A stretch of DNA of 11,508 nt from Paludibacteraceae bacterium. Lineage in GTDB: Bacteria; Bacteroidota; Bacteroidia; Bacteroidales; Paludibacteraceae. Numbering within the stretch: position 1 is the stretch's first letter; each line of letters begins with the position of its first letter. The notes under the pieces were generated by a model, which worked only from the letters and a program-made list of their open reading frames with translations, searched no databases and was not told the origin of the DNA. The stretch lies in the NCBI GenBank assembly GCA_017646225.1, contig JAGCMZ010000043.1:1-11508 (forward strand), written 5' to 3'. Shown here in pieces: positions 1-7,001 of this stretch. The position numbers were made by a program, and so were the translations under genes.

Positions 1-373
1 GCAATGGCTATGTAAGGTTTAAAAAAGTGCCCAAACGATGCCTGAACCGAAAACTCGTTATAAGCGCCAAATCCATGAAAAAAACCTTTTATACCTACAT
101 TAACGTATTTATTGGAATAAACCATGGCGATGTTGTACAGTCCAAGTTGAGGCAGTGTGGCTTTGTTTTGTGCATATACTTGCAGTGACGAGGCAGTATG
201 CAATGCCATAGAAGCGATATCCGTTCCTAAATAGGGCGATGAATACACGTAGTGGCATTTCCCATGGCCATAGAAATGGGATGATGATCGTGTCCATATT
301 GCATGGCAAAGATGGGCGATAAGTAAAAAAAATAAATTATTTTTGTAAGGATGATAAGTGCAAAACGTTTCAT
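1..373 (-). pseudogene. Frameshifted, 5'-partial gene for an exported outer-membrane-like protein
   Basis: On the minus strand an ATG at 373-371 opens a signal peptide (MKR, then a hydrophobic run ending SPIFA) followed by QYGHDHHPISMAMGNATT. That frame then hits TAG after 48 codons. Shifting by one base near 248 gives a frame that stays open to the window edge: VYSSPYLGTDIASMALHTAS, then aromatic/glycine-rich stretches such as NVGIKGFFHGFGAYNEFSVQ. Adding one G near 248 would join them as GNATTVYSSPYLGTD, which reads naturally. Alternating hydrophobic and aromatic residues suggest a beta-barrel outer-membrane protein, perhaps of the broad PorV/PorQ-like class; that assignment is weak. The 3' end lies outside the window. 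The lesion may be genuine or a one-base sequence error. The first 23 bp overlap the divergent DUF4294 gene. No promoter was seen upstream. Confidence 0.55.
338..345 (+). promoter_or_regulatory. Candidate -7 element (TATTTTTG) for the DUF4294 gene
   Basis: TATTTTTG fits the Bacteroidota -7 consensus TAnnTTTG and ends five bases before the ATG at 351. Transcription would then start at or very near the A of the start codon, giving a leaderless or nearly leaderless message. No TTTG -33 box is present at 19-21 bases upstream, so this is only a candidate. Confidence 0.3.
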
Positions 374-962
374 AGTATTTTTGGTGCTAAGCTCAATGAG
401 TTTAGTGGCTTGGTCGTTGCCTTATTATAGTGAGCAACTGCAAGGGTACTTGTTGTTTGGAGAAATGTACAAAGGAGAAATTATCCCTTCTGCACAACTC
501 AACGAGGTACCTGTTTTTCCACCCTTAAAATTCAAATCGAAAAAAGCCGAAAAGTTTTATTGGAGAACCGTTCGTGATGTCAAAAAAGTGTATCCGTACG
601 TAAAATTTGTGGGCGAAGAGTACCGCAGAATAGATGCTATGTGCGATACCATATCCGATAAAAAAGAAAAAAAGCGTTACCTAAAAAAGTACGAAAAGGA
701 GCTGTTAAAAAAGTACAAACCCATCATGAAAACCTTTACTCTTTCGCAAGGAAAAATGATGATTAAACTTATCGATAGGGAATGCGAAAAAAGTTCGTAT
801 GAATTAATAAAGGAATTTAGGGGTGGTTTTGTGGCCTGGTGGTGGCAAGTATTTGCCAAAATGTTGGGTGCCGACCTAAAAGACGATTACAACATCTCGC
901 AAAAAGAACAAGATAAAATAATAGAACGTGTTATTCTATTGTATGAAGCAGGGGCCTTGTAA
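351..962 (+). CDS. Exported DUF4294 family protein
   Basis: A 203-residue protein. Residues 1-22 form a signal peptide (positive MISAKR, hydrophobic core, cleavage likely after AWS), so it acts in the periplasm or envelope. The mature part matches DUF4294, a family I know from Bacteroidota. Family-like blocks are PVFPPLKFKSKKAEKFYWR (about 54-72), VKKVYPYVKF, a lysine/glutamate-rich helix with KKRYLKKYEKELL (about 106-118), LSQGKMMIKLIDRE (about 131-144), SSYELIKEFRGGF and a WWW stretch followed by a leucine/alanine-rich helix. It is probably mostly helical; the family's biochemical role is unknown to me. The ATG at 351 is the only start that keeps the signal peptide. TAAGG sits immediately before it, too close for a normal ribosome site. 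It is a single-gene unit ending in a strong terminator. The start overlaps the divergent gene on the left by 23 bp. Confidence 0.88.
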   Translation: MISAKRFIVFLVLSSMSLVAWSLPYYSEQLQGYLLFGEMYKGEIIPSAQLNEVPVFPPLKFKSKKAEKFYWRTVRDVKKVYPYVKFVGEEYRRIDAMCDTISDKKEKKRYLKKYEKELLKKYKPIMKTFTLSQGKMMIKLIDRECEKSSYELIKEFRGGFVAWWWQVFAKMLGADLKDDYNISQKEQDKIIERVILLYEAGAL

Positions 963-980
963 AGCCCCTGCCTTTTTTTT
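948..980 (+). terminator. Rho-independent terminator of the DUF4294 gene
   Basis: An 8-bp perfect GC-rich stem, GCAGGGGC (948-955) and GCCCCTGC (964-971), encloses the 8-base loop CTTGTAAA and is followed by CTTTTTTTT (eight T at 973-980). The 5' arm overlaps the last codons of the DUF4294 gene, and the T-tract overlaps the stop codon of the convergent lipoprotein gene. On the opposite strand the hairpin lacks a good T-tract, so it should work mainly for the plus strand. Confidence 0.9.
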
Positions 981-1773
981 ACTCTACTTCTAATTGCGTG
1001 GTGCTCCATTTACTCCATAAACCCAAGGCATCTTTTGCGCGAACACTTACGCTGTAAGTGCCAGGTGCTTGAAAAATGTGGTAAACCGAATAAATAGGAC
1101 TTCCTACAATGTAAGTTCCCCCTTTGGCTGCTCTTCCGGCATTGGCATTGGGTACGTACGGATTAAAATCGTCGGTTTCGTAGCCCATTTCGTTAAATAC
1201 CAATTCGCTCCCATCTTGTGAACCAATCACAAATTCGTAGGCAACCACACTGTCGTTTTCTGGGTCGATGGTACGGCTAGCATCAATGCGGTACTCCCTA
1301 TTTTCTTTTTGTGTAATGCTGAACGATGGAGTAGGAGGTTGATTAGCACTTACACTTACCTTAATCCATGCACTTCCCTGGGTTTGGTAATAATCTTCCA
1401 GGCCTACTTGAATGGTAGCCTTGGTAATGGTATCGGTCAATGTGGTAGTAGGAAGCAAACTTTCAATTAAAATTTTATTGGTGTTGGCCACCTTTCTGGC
1501 GTTCAAGGCGTGTAATTTTCCCTCGTGTGTGATAATGCCAAAAAGCAAAGAGTCTTTTACTTGGTAATCGTCGTTGTATTGGTAATACAGCGTGCGTTTT
1601 TCACCGTATCGCATGTTTACGTAAAAGGTATCATTTGCCAAATCCATGTGTTCGTTATCCGCCAATAAAATAATGGGTGCGGCATTGTTGTCTTTGAATA
1701 CATCGCTTCGGTTTTCGCAGGCACATAAAAGCAATAAACAGCCTGTCAGTATGCTAAAAAGTAGTTTTTTCAT
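979..1773 (-). CDS. PKD-type lipoprotein, third gene of the surface operon
   Basis: A 264-residue lipoprotein. MKKLLF and a leucine-rich core end in the lipobox LCAC, with lipidation expected at Cys19. An ATG eight codons upstream (1797) would overlap the preceding gene and add a poor N-terminus, so I chose 1773. The middle (about 25-150) contains beta-strand-like segments with YYQYNDDY and a second beta-rich block. The C-terminal half (about 153-264) looks like a PKD/Ig-like fold: PPTPSFSI, then RIDASRTIDPENDSVVAYEF, then GTYSVSVRAKDALGLWSKW. The acidic residue after the lipid Cys (CENRSD) might favour surface display, but this is inference. It starts 11 nt after the stop of the T9SS protein gene and is probably co-transcribed with it. 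A structural or ligand-holding role at the outer membrane is plausible; no catalytic motif was seen. Confidence 0.82.
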   Translation of the reverse strand: MKKLLFSILTGCLLLLCACENRSDVFKDNNAAPIILLADNEHMDLANDTFYVNMRYGEKRTLYYQYNDDYQVKDSLLFGIITHEGKLHALNARKVANTNKILIESLLPTTTLTDTITKATIQVGLEDYYQTQGSAWIKVSVSANQPPTPSFSITQKENREYRIDASRTIDPENDSVVAYEFVIGSQDGSELVFNEMGYETDDFNPYVPNANAGRAAKGGTYIVGSPIYSVYHIFQAPGTYSVSVRAKDALGLWSKWSTTQLEVE

Positions 1774-1784
1774 AAGAATGATTT

Positions 1785-4418
1785 TTATTGTTTGCAAATT
1801 TTGTAGTTTTTACCATCCACTTGTAAAAGGTAAAATCCTTGTTCTAAATGGTGTAATGGTAATTCGTAATTACCACTAACTGTAGTGGGTACTATCAGGG
1901 TTTGACCCATTATATTGTACAAAGCAATGGAGTAGGTTGGTTTGTTGGTATGAATGAAAAGCGTATATCCATTTTGTGCATTCAATAGGGTAGGACTCAC
2001 TTCTTGTATCCACAAATGGCCCAACTGGTAGCTGTCTTCGGTTTCAAAGTACGACTGCATGTTTCTGCCTTCTGCACCTTCTACAAAAATATTTTCGGCC
2101 AATACTGTTTCGTTGCACCCATTTTTAGAGGTAGTAGTTAGCTTAATTTTGTGTTGTCCCAAGTTGTACAAATAGCAGGCAGGATGAACCAAATTAGAGG
2201 TAGTTCCTTCTACGGTTCGCCCATCGCCCATGTAGTTTTCTTGTAGTTGCAATACCCATTGGTTCAGGTGTTCTTCTGCATTGACCGTTTGGTTAATAAG
2301 TTGAATTTTACTACCAGGTGGTACCACTAGTTTGGTTTTCAAATCGTATTCGTAATTGTTGTACACAATAGAAAATCCGGTATTAAAGGCATCGATGCTG
2401 ATAGGAATCGTAACGGTATTGCTGCGTACACCTGTTTTTGTGTCGTAACGGTACACACTAAGGGTAAAATCGGTTGTTGCCTTGTTAATGATGCATTTGT
2501 TATCGGTGTTGCTGTATTGGGTACTGATGGTAGAGAGTACCAACGATGGGTCGGATGCACTCCAAATGTATCGGGTATTTTTATTGATGAGTTCGTCGGG
2601 TTCGTTCACCACAACGCTTACTTTTTCGTTGGGGCATTCGGCATTGAAAACCTGTATATTTTCTTCGCTCAGTAGTGCCGAACTCAACATCCACAAACTA
2701 TTCGATACCGATACAATTTGGCTGGCCTCGTCGTTGTTTTTGCGCGAGAACACAAAACGAGCAATTTCCCAATTTTCTTGCAAGTCTTTTAGGGTTTCGT
2801 CGGGCAACGAAACATATTTAGTGCTCGAGTTTATTTTTTTGGTACCACTATCGGTTACTTGCGCATAGTACCTAGAGTTGATAACAATGGGTTCCCATTC
2901 ATCGTTGCTAGATTTGCGCATCCATTGGTAGGTAAAACTGATTCCTTCTGCCTGATTTACTTCGCCATAACCACCCAATACGGGATACGATCCAACAATA
3001 TAAGGGTTACTATCGCCCGATGGAACAAAAACCGTATCCGATGCCGTATGCTTAAATTCAATGCGATTGCCAGTAATGGCTGGTACGTATTTTAGTTCAA
3101 TTTTAATGCTATCCGATACACATCCAAAGGCATTTGTTTTGCGGATGTAAAACGACGGATTGGGTCTTTCGTTGTGGTAGGTAAGTTGGGTAGTTCCTTC
3201 TATGTTCTGCATAAAAGGCAACCATTGGTTTTGCTGAATAGAGTCTTGCACCACCCATTGTTCTTGTTGCTGATTGTGCCAATCTTGTCGGAGCGCGCCG
3301 TATTCTTTGATTTGCTTGTGGGTAGCATCGTCCAGGCTAAATCCGGTATCGCCTTCAAAATCCCACCCTTCTTGTAAAATAATCTGGTAGCACTCGTTTC
3401 TACTCAATGCATTCCAATCGTACTGCAGTAAACGCGGTTGTTTTTTAGCCACTACGGCTCTGTATTCGTACGCATCGCCTACTTGATTGTTTTGAATGGT
3501 AATGCTGGCCGCTGAATTTTCTAGGCACCACAATTGCAAGTACCCATTGATGCTATCTGCTTTGGCAATGGCTGCATTCGATTTGATTTGCTGCATCCAA
3601 ATATTGTCTTTGGGCAATCGATGAATGGTAAAACTTTTACTCAAACTATCGTTGCACAAGGCAATGACGCATTGGTAGGTAACACTGTCTTGCGGTAAGG
3701 CAGGAATGTAGTAATGGTTTTGTGCTGCCACCAATTTTTTACTCCCATCGGCTTGGAGTTGGTAAACGCGGTAGTGGGCATTGTTGCGTAGTAGTGTCGC
3801 TTCGTTGTTCGATAAATTATTGCTACCAACAATGTCAAAACGAATGTTTCTTTCCGTTAGTGGTTCGTTGTTGCACAAGTAGGTGTTTTCGGGCCAATTG
3901 TAATGGGTAAATCCAAAATTCTGTGCCAAAGGTTTGCTCAAGGCTCGGTACGTATAATAATCGTGCGATACCACGCTGATGTAGTAGTAGGTTTTTCCGT
4001 TGATTTCGATGGGGTAATTGTACAGGTCGCTTTCTTCTGTCGATGCAAATGCTTTTAGCACGCACAATTGACGAAAATAAAGGGGTTTTCCATTGCTCAA
4101 TATAGACGATTTGAGTAATATATCCTTGCTATCTACTGCTATTTGACTGTTGACATCAAAATTATTAACGCGGTTAATGTCGTTATCGGCAATGTTTTTC
4201 CACGTAACTGCATTGGTTGATACTTGCCAAATGTAGTGGGGGCTGTAAACAGTAGGCGATGTGTTGTCGCATACAATCGATTTTCCTACCAAATGAATGA
4301 TGTTTGCCGTATCGTTGGTAGCACAAATGCGTACTTCTGCTTGTTCGTCAGCACTTAAATTAGGAAAGGTAACTTGGGGAATCAACTTAAACATCAAACA
4401 ATTTTCGCCCAAATACAA
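1785..4418 (-). CDS. C-terminal piece of the T9SS surface protein with Ig-like modules and type A sorting tail
   Basis: This frame is open back to the TGA at 4488. Within it the first usable starts are TTG 4418 and ATG 4394, and neither gives a signal peptide, so independent expression as a secreted protein is unlikely. Several beta-sandwich-like modules are visible. Near the start of the piece are YIWQVSTNAVTWKNI and LYFRQLCVLKA. In the middle is a longer module with NPYIVGSYPVLGGYGE followed by FTYQWMRKSSNDEWEPI, a pattern seen in repeated domains of Bacteroidota adhesins. After it comes CPNEKVSVVVNEP followed by RYIWSASDPS. The last ~75 residues are a T9SS type A tail: YSIALYNIMGQTL, then YELPLHHLEQGFYLLQVDG and a basic ending. 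Such tails direct passage through T9SS and are removed by the sortase PorU. Cysteines recur throughout. The ligand is unknown. Confidence 0.7.
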   Translation of the reverse strand: MYLGENCLMFKLIPQVTFPNLSADEQAEVRICATNDTANIIHLVGKSIVCDNTSPTVYSPHYIWQVSTNAVTWKNIADNDINRVNNFDVNSQIAVDSKDILLKSSILSNGKPLYFRQLCVLKAFASTEESDLYNYPIEINGKTYYYISVVSHDYYTYRALSKPLAQNFGFTHYNWPENTYLCNNEPLTERNIRFDIVGSNNLSNNEATLLRNNAHYRVYQLQADGSKKLVAAQNHYYIPALPQDSVTYQCVIALCNDSLSKSFTIHRLPKDNIWMQQIKSNAAIAKADSINGYLQLWCLENSAASITIQNNQVGDAYEYRAVVAKKQPRLLQYDWNALSRNECYQIILQEGWDFEGDTGFSLDDATHKQIKEYGALRQDWHNQQQEQWVVQDSIQQNQWLPFMQNIEGTTQLTYHNERPNPSFYIRKTNAFGCVSDSIKIELKYVPAITGNRIEFKHTASDTVFVPSGDSNPYIVGSYPVLGGYGEVNQAEGISFTYQWMRKSSNDEWEPIVINSRYYAQVTDSGTKKINSSTKYVSLPDETLKDLQENWEIARFVFSRKNNDEASQIVSVSNSLWMLSSALLSEENIQVFNAECPNEKVSVVVNEPDELINKNTRYIWSASDPSLVLSTISTQYSNTDNKCIINKATTDFTLSVYRYDTKTGVRSNTVTIPISIDAFNTGFSIVYNNYEYDLKTKLVVPPGSKIQLINQTVNAEEHLNQWVLQLQENYMGDGRTVEGTTSNLVHPACYLYNLGQHKIKLTTTSKNGCNETVLAENIFVEGAEGRNMQSYFETEDSYQLGHLWIQEVSPTLLNAQNGYTLFIHTNKPTYSIALYNIMGQTLIVPTTVSGNYELPLHHLEQGFYLLQVDGKNYKICKQ

Positions 4419-4458
4419 AAAGGGATAGTTTTCTTTTTGACTTGCATACGTGCTGATA

Positions 4459-4484
4459 ACTTCCGATGCTGGTCCATAAGAAGT
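4459..4484 (-). other. Hairpin just downstream of the in-frame TGA
   Basis: Read on the minus strand, three bases after the TGA comes ACTTCT (4484-4479), a mismatched T, then ATG, loop GACCAG (4474-4469), CAT, a mismatched C, and GGAAGT (4464-4459). That is nine or ten base pairs, one of them G-U, with a single internal mismatch. It could be chance within coding sequence, or an element that favours read-through. Confidence 0.35.
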
Positions 4485-4487
4485 ACA

Positions 4488-5825
4488 TCACATAGCGTTA
4501 GTAATGTCGTGTACTATGGTGTTGGAGTAATGCATTTTGTTCCACACTTTAAAAACCAAATGGTCATCTAGGTTACTAGATGGCAGTTTGGCTTGCCACA
4601 AATCGCGTACGTGGTAAGTTCTACTAAACCATCTACCACCCATCTTTTCAAAATCACTGAGTTTGCTAATGGCATTTTCGTTAAAAAGTGTGCCTTGTTG
4701 GTTAATGGTTTGCAACAGAATGGGTCGCATGCGAATAATGCCATACGCCCCATCTACATACAATTGAGAAACTCCATGAATGTATTCCTTGTTGTTGTAT
4801 TTTTTCTCGATGAACTGAAAAACCGTAGGGTTGGTGGTTTTTACAAAATCAAGGTAGCGTAGGTTGTTGGAAGAGGGCGAAATTTTGCCATTGGCACAAT
4901 CGGTTAACTCTTGATTCACCACAGAGACACTCGGAATCTGATAACTTTCTCCCACACCGCAAATAAAAGTGCTGTAACCATCGTATTTTTTGTTGTTGAT
5001 GATGGTATCAACAGGAGTATTGTCGGTAGACAGGCTGATGTTGAAAACAGCGTCGGGGTGGTTGTATACCAATCGGTAACCTTCATCGTTTAGGGGGTTG
5101 GCTGTAGAGTTGCCATGTATCACCGATTTATGGCTATTTACGTATTCCATTTTTGTTTTACCACCCGATCGGTTTTTGTCGGAAGAGGTAGTCTGCACAA
5201 TGGGCGTATCACCGTTGATGTATTTTAAAGCACTTTCGTATTTGCAAAAAATATTATCGGCGCCATTTTCGTAGTGTTTGCCTACGGTAGGGGTGTTGGT
5301 AGGGGCCACATCGTTGGGCCTAACCGATAACTCTATTTTAAAATCGTAGGTTCCTTCTTTTAATCCGCTGGGAAGCTGCCAAGTAATGTTGTATTCAAAC
5401 GGTTTTTTGTCAATAACACTAATGTTCCGTTCGTAATCAATCATAGGCGCTTCGTGTTGGGCGATATCTTCGTCAATGTAGAAATGCGTTCCCTCTGTCG
5501 CCAAAGTATAGGTGTTTTTTGTTGCTTCTTTGTAGTACAGTTTGTAGTTGATGTCGAATTTGCCAAACGACCACACGTACCAACAATTTAGCACTTTTAC
5601 CTGCATGTTGTACCAAGTAAGGTTTCCGCCATACGTAAAAATCAGTTTTTTTTCGCTTTTTGTGGTGACAATTTCTTGATCGCAATTTAGGTAAACTTCC
5701 GATGGGGTTCCACTTTTTTGGAAGTATTTAAGAAGGTAACCATCTTCTTCGATTAAATAATCGGTAGCAAAGCATTGCCCCATGCCTAAAAGCAGCATGA
5801 GCCATAACGTAATTGTTTTTTTCAT
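4488..5825 (-). CDS. N-terminal piece of the T9SS surface protein (ends at premature TGA)
   Basis: A 445-residue piece starting MKKTITLWLMLLLGMGQCFA, a typical Sec signal peptide with cleavage likely after CFA. The mature part is beta-rich, with many aromatic and Asn/Thr/Asp residues, as in large Bacteroidota surface proteins. Visible segments include TYDFKIELSVRP (about 170), a probable strand pair, and FICGVGESYQIPSVSVVNQE (about 295). I recognise no catalytic motif and no named family. The end at NTIVHDITNAM is abrupt, with no sorting tail. Translated as written, this product would probably be left in the periplasm. It lies 27 nt downstream of the TraO-like barrel gene and shares its promoter. 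The start is set by the signal peptide; no better in-frame start exists. Confidence 0.7.
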   Translation of the reverse strand: MKKTITLWLMLLLGMGQCFATDYLIEEDGYLLKYFQKSGTPSEVYLNCDQEIVTTKSEKKLIFTYGGNLTWYNMQVKVLNCWYVWSFGKFDINYKLYYKEATKNTYTLATEGTHFYIDEDIAQHEAPMIDYERNISVIDKKPFEYNITWQLPSGLKEGTYDFKIELSVRPNDVAPTNTPTVGKHYENGADNIFCKYESALKYINGDTPIVQTTSSDKNRSGGKTKMEYVNSHKSVIHGNSTANPLNDEGYRLVYNHPDAVFNISLSTDNTPVDTIINNKKYDGYSTFICGVGESYQIPSVSVVNQELTDCANGKISPSSNNLRYLDFVKTTNPTVFQFIEKKYNNKEYIHGVSQLYVDGAYGIIRMRPILLQTINQQGTLFNENAISKLSDFEKMGGRWFSRTYHVRDLWQAKLPSSNLDDHLVFKVWNKMHYSNTIVHDITNAM

Positions 5826-5852
5826 AAGAATAAATTAAGAGATTAAAAATGA

Positions 5853-6398
5853 TTATTGAATGTTATACCGCAAACCTGCTGTAAACAACGGACAAAAGTA
5901 ATGGGTATTTTGGGTGTTTAAAAAGCTGTATTTCCAACCTTGCTGCGCCGCCAAGGTAAACGAGAGTTGCGGCAGGGCATAAAATTCAAGGTTAAATCCC
6001 AAAGCTACTCCCAGGCTGGCTCCATCGCTGCTTTTCTGCATATCTAGGTTGTCCCATCGGTCGTACCCAACTATGGCATTGGCAGTGCCGTGCAAATACA
6101 ACCATCTGGTAGGTTGCCACAAGGCAGCCTCTATGCCAGGCATAAAATTGATACACCAAAATCCAGATTTATCAAAAAATCCTTTTTCATAGTCGATGTT
6201 TCCCATTATCGACCATCGCCTGTGAAAATAATAATGGTAAGAAAGACCAACATCAAAAGTATCGCCCCAGCCTGTGCCAGTTCGAAATCCTACAGTGTGA
6301 GTACCTTTAATGTGAAGTAAGTTAAGCGGAGATACCGCCCAAAGCGGTGCTATGCACAATGCAAATAGCACGCATGAAGTAAAAATTTTTTTCCTCAT
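5853..6398 (-). CDS. Small outer-membrane beta-barrel protein, TraO-like
   Basis: 181 residues with a clear signal peptide (MRKKIF, hydrophobic core, cleavage probably after PLWA). The mature ~160 residues alternate polar and aromatic/hydrophobic residues as in an eight-to-ten-strand barrel, for example VGLSYHYYFHRRWSIMGNID, and end in a strand with the aromatic-containing terminus GLRYNIQ. The order of features (RTGTGWGDTF near the start, NIDYEKGFF, GYDRWDN, DGASLGVALGFNLEFYALP) resembles the TraO family of conjugative-transposon outer-membrane proteins as I recall it. No other transfer genes are nearby, so the resemblance may mean only a shared fold. It is the first gene of the operon, behind a strong promoter, and 27 nt upstream of the T9SS protein gene. 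It may anchor or present that protein at the outer membrane. The ATG at 6398 is supported by the signal peptide and by the promoter position. Confidence 0.8.
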   Translation of the reverse strand: MRKKIFTSCVLFALCIAPLWAVSPLNLLHIKGTHTVGFRTGTGWGDTFDVGLSYHYYFHRRWSIMGNIDYEKGFFDKSGFWCINFMPGIEAALWQPTRWLYLHGTANAIVGYDRWDNLDMQKSSDGASLGVALGFNLEFYALPQLSFTLAAQQGWKYSFLNTQNTHYFCPLFTAGLRYNIQ

Positions 6399-6427
6399 AA
6401 CAGAACTAAGATTGGGTTAATGTTCCG

Positions 6428-6458
6428 CAAAAGTACAGAGTTTTTCTTAAAATGCAAA
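6428..6458 (-). promoter_or_regulatory. Bacteroidota promoter of the leftward surface operon
   Basis: On the minus strand TTTG (6458-6455) is followed by a 19-base spacer and then TACTTTTG (6435-6428). This matches the Bacteroidota consensus TTTG-N19-21-TAnnTTTG exactly. Transcription should start near 6421, about 23 bases before the ATG at 6398. It is the best-formed promoter in the window. Confidence 0.8.
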
Positions 6459-6467
6459 TTTTTTGCG

Positions 6468-6475
6468 TAATTTTG
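6468..6475 (+). promoter_or_regulatory. Candidate -7 element (TAATTTTG) for the CCGAHE protein / methyltransferase pair
   Basis: TAATTTTG matches TAnnTTTG and lies about 30 bases before the ATG at 6506, placing the transcription start near 6482. No clear -33 TTTG is at the right spacing. The position argues for translation starting at 6506 rather than at the upstream in-frame ATG at 6452. The divergent operon promoter lies within the same ~50 bases. Confidence 0.5.
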
Positions 6476-6505
6476 CCCTGCATTTGGCAATTAAGTTTAC
6501 CTACC

Positions 6506-7000
6506 ATGAAATCGATTATCTTACTAATAGCCTTTATAATGTTGGGTGTAATTACGCTTTTGTTGAACAAGTACGCACGCCCTAAAGTACAAGACCCTGC
6601 CAACTCGGATCCTCAAAAAAAGGCTTCTGAGACAGGAGTGTCTGGCAGTTCGACAAGCTCAGTGACCGAAAATGTGACCGAAGAAGACGAAGCTTACGAA
6701 CGTCCCGATGGTTGTTGTGGCGCACACGAGGTATGTGAAAACGAAAGTCTATTAGCATCGAATACCAAAATTATTTATTTTGCCGATGAGGAGTTAGATG
6801 ATTTCAAAGATCGCGACCCCGAAACCTATACCGACCAAGAAATAGAACAATTTGAAGAAGTGTTCTTTACCTTGCGCGAAAACGAATTGGTAGAGTGGTT
6901 AAAAAGTTTGCAATTGCGCCACGTTCCCTTGCCACCCTCTATCAAAGAGCAAGCCTTGATGATTATTTCGGAACGTCGCAAAGAACCCGCCATCGACTAA
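6506..7000 (+). CDS. Small membrane-anchored protein with CCGAHEVCE motif, function unknown
   Basis: 164 residues from the ATG at 6506. Residues 3-21 (IILLIAFIMLGVITLLLNK) form one transmembrane helix, without a convincing cleavage site, so the protein is probably anchored with its body soluble. A Ser/Thr/Glu-rich linker (about 33-62) leads to DGCCGAHEVCENE (about 68-80), where Cys and His residues could bind a metal or form disulfides. The C-terminal ~80 residues are acidic and helical: FADEELDDFKDRDPETYTDQ, then EWLKSLQLRHVPLPPSIKEQ and IISERRKEP. I recall similar small proteins with this Cys motif in Bacteroidales, with no established role. It ends one nucleotide before the first possible start of the methyltransferase gene, so the two are likely co-translated. 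The in-frame ATG at 6452 was rejected because it lies upstream of the probable promoter and adds residues before the helix. Confidence 0.75.
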   Translation: MKSIILLIAFIMLGVITLLLNKYARPKVQDPANSDPQKKASETGVSGSSTSSVTENVTEEDEAYERPDGCCGAHEVCENESLLASNTKIIYFADEELDDFKDRDPETYTDQEIEQFEEVFFTLRENELVEWLKSLQLRHVPLPPSIKEQALMIISERRKEPAID

Positions 7001-7001
7001 T

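Larger units (their letters stand above)
1785..5825 (-). pseudogene. Full extent of a large T9SS-exported Ig-like surface protein interrupted by one TGA
   Basis: Two open stretches in the same minus-strand frame are separated only by TGA at 4490-4488. Together they make 1346 codons, counting the TGA. The N-terminal part has the only signal peptide and no sorting tail; the C-terminal part has a T9SS type A tail and no signal peptide. Each half therefore lacks what the other supplies, as expected for one original gene. Coding character continues smoothly over the stop: NTIVHDITNAM, stop, CTSYGPASEVISTYASQKEN. The other eight complete genes in the window end in TAA, so TGA is out of place as a normal end. 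Possible explanations are a recent nonsense mutation, a sequence error, or read-through. The intact protein would be exported by Sec, then moved through T9SS to the surface. Only 27 nt separate it from the upstream barrel gene. Confidence 0.75.

Noticed and set aside
109..309. Minus-strand short open frame (66 codons) at the left edge
   Set aside because: It is out of frame with the signal-peptide-led gene in the same region, whose two joined frames explain the sequence better.
4488..4490. Genome-wide reassignment of TGA to an amino acid
   Set aside because: Tryptophans in the window are written TGG (for example WWW in the DUF4294 gene) and no other gene contains an in-frame TGA. One exception does not support a changed code.
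4459..4490. Selenocysteine insertion site after the TGA
   Set aside because: The loop is only 13 bases from the TGA, shorter than expected for bacterial SECIS, and a large Ig-like surface protein is not a known selenoprotein type.
5853..6398. Conjugative transposon remnant indicated by the TraO-like barrel
   Set aside because: No other transfer, integrase or mobilisation genes or attachment repeats are seen. The resemblance is at fold level only and from memory.
6452..6505. Upstream ATG start at 6452 for the CCGAHE protein
   Set aside because: It lies before the probable -7 box at 6468 and puts 18 unrelated residues in front of a normal transmembrane start.
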